This document shows, piece by piece, positions 59,201 to 64,000 of a DNA stretch of 64,000 nucleotides. The notes beneath the pieces are model-generated. The model was not told where the DNA came from. It worked only from the letters and a program-made list of their open reading frames with translations, and searched no databases. Made by a program: the position numbers and the translations under genes. The stretch covers positions 124,001 through 188,000 of the forward strand of contig CAVYRL010000001.1 of NCBI GenBank assembly GCA_963771025.1, written 5' to 3'. Each line of letters starts with the position of its first letter. Position 1 is the stretch's first letter. This DNA comes from Miltoncostaea sp963771025 (GTDB lineage Bacteria; Actinomycetota; Thermoleophilia; Miltoncostaeales; Miltoncostaeaceae).

Positions 59201-59636
59201 GCTGTTCACCGGCCGCGATTTCATGGTCATCGACTTCGAGGGCGAGCCGGCCCGGTCGCTCAGCGACCGGCGGGTCAAGCGCAGCTCCCTGCGCGACGTC
59301 GCCGGCCTGCTGCGCTCGTTCCACTACGCCACCTTCACCGCACTGCTCGACCAATCGGCGCGCGGCCTGGTGGAGCGCGACTCCGAGGCGGCCCAGCAGC
59401 TCGAGCTGTGGGGGAGGGCATGGAACGACGCGGTCTCGTCGGCCTTCCTCGGCGCATACCTGGAGGCCTCCGACGGCGGGGCGTGGCTGCCGGACTCGCA
59501 GGCCGACCTCAATGTTCTGCTCGACACCTCGCTGCTCGAGAAGGCCGTCTACGAGCTGACCTACGAGCTCAACAACCGTCCGCTCTGGGTACCCATCGCC
59601 CTGATGGGCCTGAGGGACCTGGTGGCCCAGGGCTAG
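56280..59636 (+). CDS. treS: Trehalose synthase / maltokinase fusion (TreS-Mak)
   Basis: 1118 aa from GTG 56280 with AGGA upstream. Residues 1-560 form a GH13 trehalose synthase: GDFRGLISKLDYLHDLGVNAIWLLPFYPSPLRDDGYDIADY, GVDGLRLDAVPYLYEREGTSCENLPETH with the nucleophile Asp, LLAEANQWPEDAAEYFGDGDECQMAFHFPLMPR and FLRNHDEL. Residues about 575-1118 are a maltokinase: RAINRFLPSRRWFAGKAR, EQSNTSVLFGQSLILKLFRRVEPGVNPDLELGRFL, and RIRAHGDLHLGQMLFTGRDFMVIDFEGEPARSLSDRR. Together they interconvert maltose and trehalose and phosphorylate maltose to feed alpha-glucan synthesis (GlgE route). Confidence 0.95.
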   Translation: MIREPANIADDAPDWYRDAVIYELHVRSFSDSDEDGIGDFRGLISKLDYLHDLGVNAIWLLPFYPSPLRDDGYDIADYRSVNPAYGSMRDVGRLIRAAHERGLRVITELVLNHTSDQHPWFQRARRSPAGGRWRNFYVWSDTPERYRDARIIFKDFETSNWAWDPVAGQYYWHRFYSHQPDLNFANGEVRRALTSQVDHWFRMGVDGLRLDAVPYLYEREGTSCENLPETHEFLRSLRAHVDANFPNRMLLAEANQWPEDAAEYFGDGDECQMAFHFPLMPRLFMAIQMEDRFPIIDILQQTPDLPEGCQWALFLRNHDELTLEMVTDEERDYMYRVYAHEHQARINLGIRRRLAPLLGNDRAKIELMNGLLLSLPGTPVIYYGDEIGMGDNIYLGDRDGVRTPMQWSGDRNAGFSRANPQRLFLPPIIDPEFHYETVNVETQAKNGGSLLWWMRRMLALRKRYEVFGRGELEFLHPENRRVLAYLRRDENRCVLIVANLSRFAQYVELDLSRFRGSEPVELFGQTHFPPIGELPYLLTLGPHAVYWLALEGPREETATPSADDEAPTLSTDAPIDTILGGRGRGELERAINRFLPSRRWFAGKARVIRLVSVIDSLPLTGVRSSIPARVLIVRVEFTEGEAETYSVLLSIMEGERAEYLLADSPRSVVAHLPRRGETAVLADALVDPDVCKELLEAVRRRRTLRGRDGGRLVGRPAPALRRALGTQESPEPSIFRAEQSNTSVLFGQSLILKLFRRVEPGVNPDLELGRFLTDRTSFENTPAVAGSLEYDVNGGESSTLAVLHDFVPNEGDAWQYTLDALSRCYEWVVTERIQNGEPPPEPPRRGLLERAVRPIPDEASELVGSYLQSAQLMGQRIAEMHAALAGETLDPGLVPEPFTPHYQRSVYQSMRNLSGRALQLLRSSLPRLSDRAREDAEFVLGSETALLERFGAITAGPLSAMRIRAHGDLHLGQMLFTGRDFMVIDFEGEPARSLSDRRVKRSSLRDVAGLLRSFHYATFTALLDQSARGLVERDSEAAQQLELWGRAWNDAVSSAFLGAYLEASDGGAWLPDSQADLNVLLDTSLLEKAVYELTYELNNRPLWVPIALMGLRDLVAQG

Positions 59637-59809
59637 AGGGCCACCGCGCGACACCGCGTGCTCACCGTCGAGGTGTCCGAGGTCGGCTGATTCGCTGCGG
59701 CGCCCGCGCCGGTCCCATCGCGAACAGCGCCGCCGTCGTCACGGCGGGCGCCGAGACCCACCGCCGCGCCGGCGGGGTTGCGGTGATGCTCCCCGCGCGG
59801 GCCCCCGCT

Positions 59810-60211
59810 TCAGGTCCCGGCCGGGTACTCCTCGTCGGTGACGTGGGCGCCCCAGTGGGCCGCGTTGCCGGAGTCATCGACCTCGTGCAGCGCCAGGTGG
59901 GTCATGAAGTTGTCCGGGGCCGCGCCGTGCCAGTGCTCCTCGCCCGGCGCGAACCACACGGTGTCGCCGGCGCGGATCGTCTCCAGGGGCCCGCCGCGAC
60001 GCTGCGCCAGGCCGACGCCCTCGGTGACGTGAATCGCCTGACCGTGGGGGTGGGTGTGCCAGGCCGCGCGGGCGCCGGGTGCGAAATGGACGCTCATGAG
60101 ACGCATCCTGGACGGCGCGGGGGGCACGGCGACCGTGTCGATCCACACCTCGCCGGTGAACCATTCGGCCGGTCCGGCCCCGCTTGCGGGACGTGTGCGG
60201 TTGATCTGCAT
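59810..60211 (-). CDS. Cupin domain-containing protein
   Basis: 133 aa. Single conserved cupin barrel: VHFAPGARAAWHTHPHGQAIHVTEGVGLAQRRGG (metal-binding His in WHTHPHGQ), then IRAGDTVWFAPGEEHWHGAAPDNFMTHLALHEV. Related to cupins of the quercetinase/mandelonitrile-lyase-like group. Substrate unknown. Lies between treS and treY on the minus strand; functional link to trehalose is not evident. Confidence 0.85.
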   Translation of the reverse strand: MQINRTRPASGAGPAEWFTGEVWIDTVAVPPAPSRMRLMSVHFAPGARAAWHTHPHGQAIHVTEGVGLAQRRGGPLETIRAGDTVWFAPGEEHWHGAAPDNFMTHLALHEVDDSGNAAHWGAHVTDEEYPAGT

Positions 60212-60245
60212 CGTGACGGCCCTTTCGTGAGTCCGGCCGCCGCCC

Positions 60246-64000
<3,755 letters not shown>

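Noticed and set aside
56808..59654. 948-codon open frame on the minus strand
   Set aside because: Antisense to the TreS-maltokinase gene, which has clear catalytic motifs on the plus strand.

Overview
The window is high-GC DNA (roughly 70%) that behaves like one chromosome segment of a flagellated actinobacterium. Heavy use of GTG and TTG starts, NGTGA start/stop overlaps, strong GC3 bias with long antisense shadow ORFs, a TreS-maltokinase fusion, DUF3417-type glycogen phosphorylase, FadR, ArsR/SRPBCC and Tat-type EfeB all fit Actinomycetota. A large single flagellar locus with FlbD, FliY-type switch protein and a TIGR02530-like gene suggests class Thermoleophilia (Solirubrobacterales-like). 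That placement is inference; no rRNA gene is present.

Layout. 1-373 is the 3' end of flagellin, closed by a bidirectional terminator. 434-2043 holds a luciferase-like monooxygenase and a small secreted protein on the minus strand. 2193-8511 is a glycosyltransferase cassette (GT4, tandem GT4, GT2, GT2-TPR), probably for flagellin glycosylation. 8617-11090 carries flaG-fliD-fliS-fliT-like. Glycogen phosphorylase follows (11252-13801), then a second fliS, an HDOD gene and the basal-body/export operon flgB-flgC-fliE-fliF-fliG-fliH-fliI (14156-21333); fliG carries a one-base frameshift. A spermidine-synthase-like membrane protein and a CBS protein interrupt the flagellar series. 23409-29987 continues with fliJ, a lytic transglycosylase, fliK, flgD, a TIGR02530-type gene, flgE, flbD, motA, motB and fliL. 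An anti-sigma-type ATPase and an arsR-SRPBCC-DHFR operon interrupt it again. 32295-37432 is fliM-fliN(Y)-cheY-fliO-fliP-fliQ-fliR.

A roughly 10.5-kb non-flagellar island (37433-47948) separates fliR from flhB. It holds efeO-efeB behind a DtxR/IdeR-like box, an M23 peptidase, decayed DUF6328 and IS481-type transposase fragments, a GlcD-like oxidase with a DJ-1/PfpI protein under a divergent FadR regulator with a recognisable operator, an alcohol dehydrogenase, an FAD monooxygenase, a YyaC/DUF1256 gene and a collapsed cheA remnant. flhB-flhA-flhF-PilZ and two small coupled ORFs close the flagellar locus (47949-53773). The rest holds an L,D-transpeptidase, hflX on the minus strand, and alpha-glucan/trehalose genes: treS-maltokinase (+), a cupin, treY and the partial debranching enzyme treX/glgX (-).

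Regulation. The clearest signal not explained by genes is a recurring bipartite motif, TCAA(G/C)NNN-N11-(G/A)CCGAT(A/G)N, at flagellar or glycosyltransferase transcription units. It matches the FliA/WhiG/SigD (sigma-28) consensus TAAA-N15-GCCGATAA. At three genes (2227, fliJ, fliM) the -10 element ends exactly 7 nt before the start codon, so those mRNAs are predicted to be leaderless. No complete cheA, flhG, fliA, flgK/L, flgF/G or treZ lies in the window.
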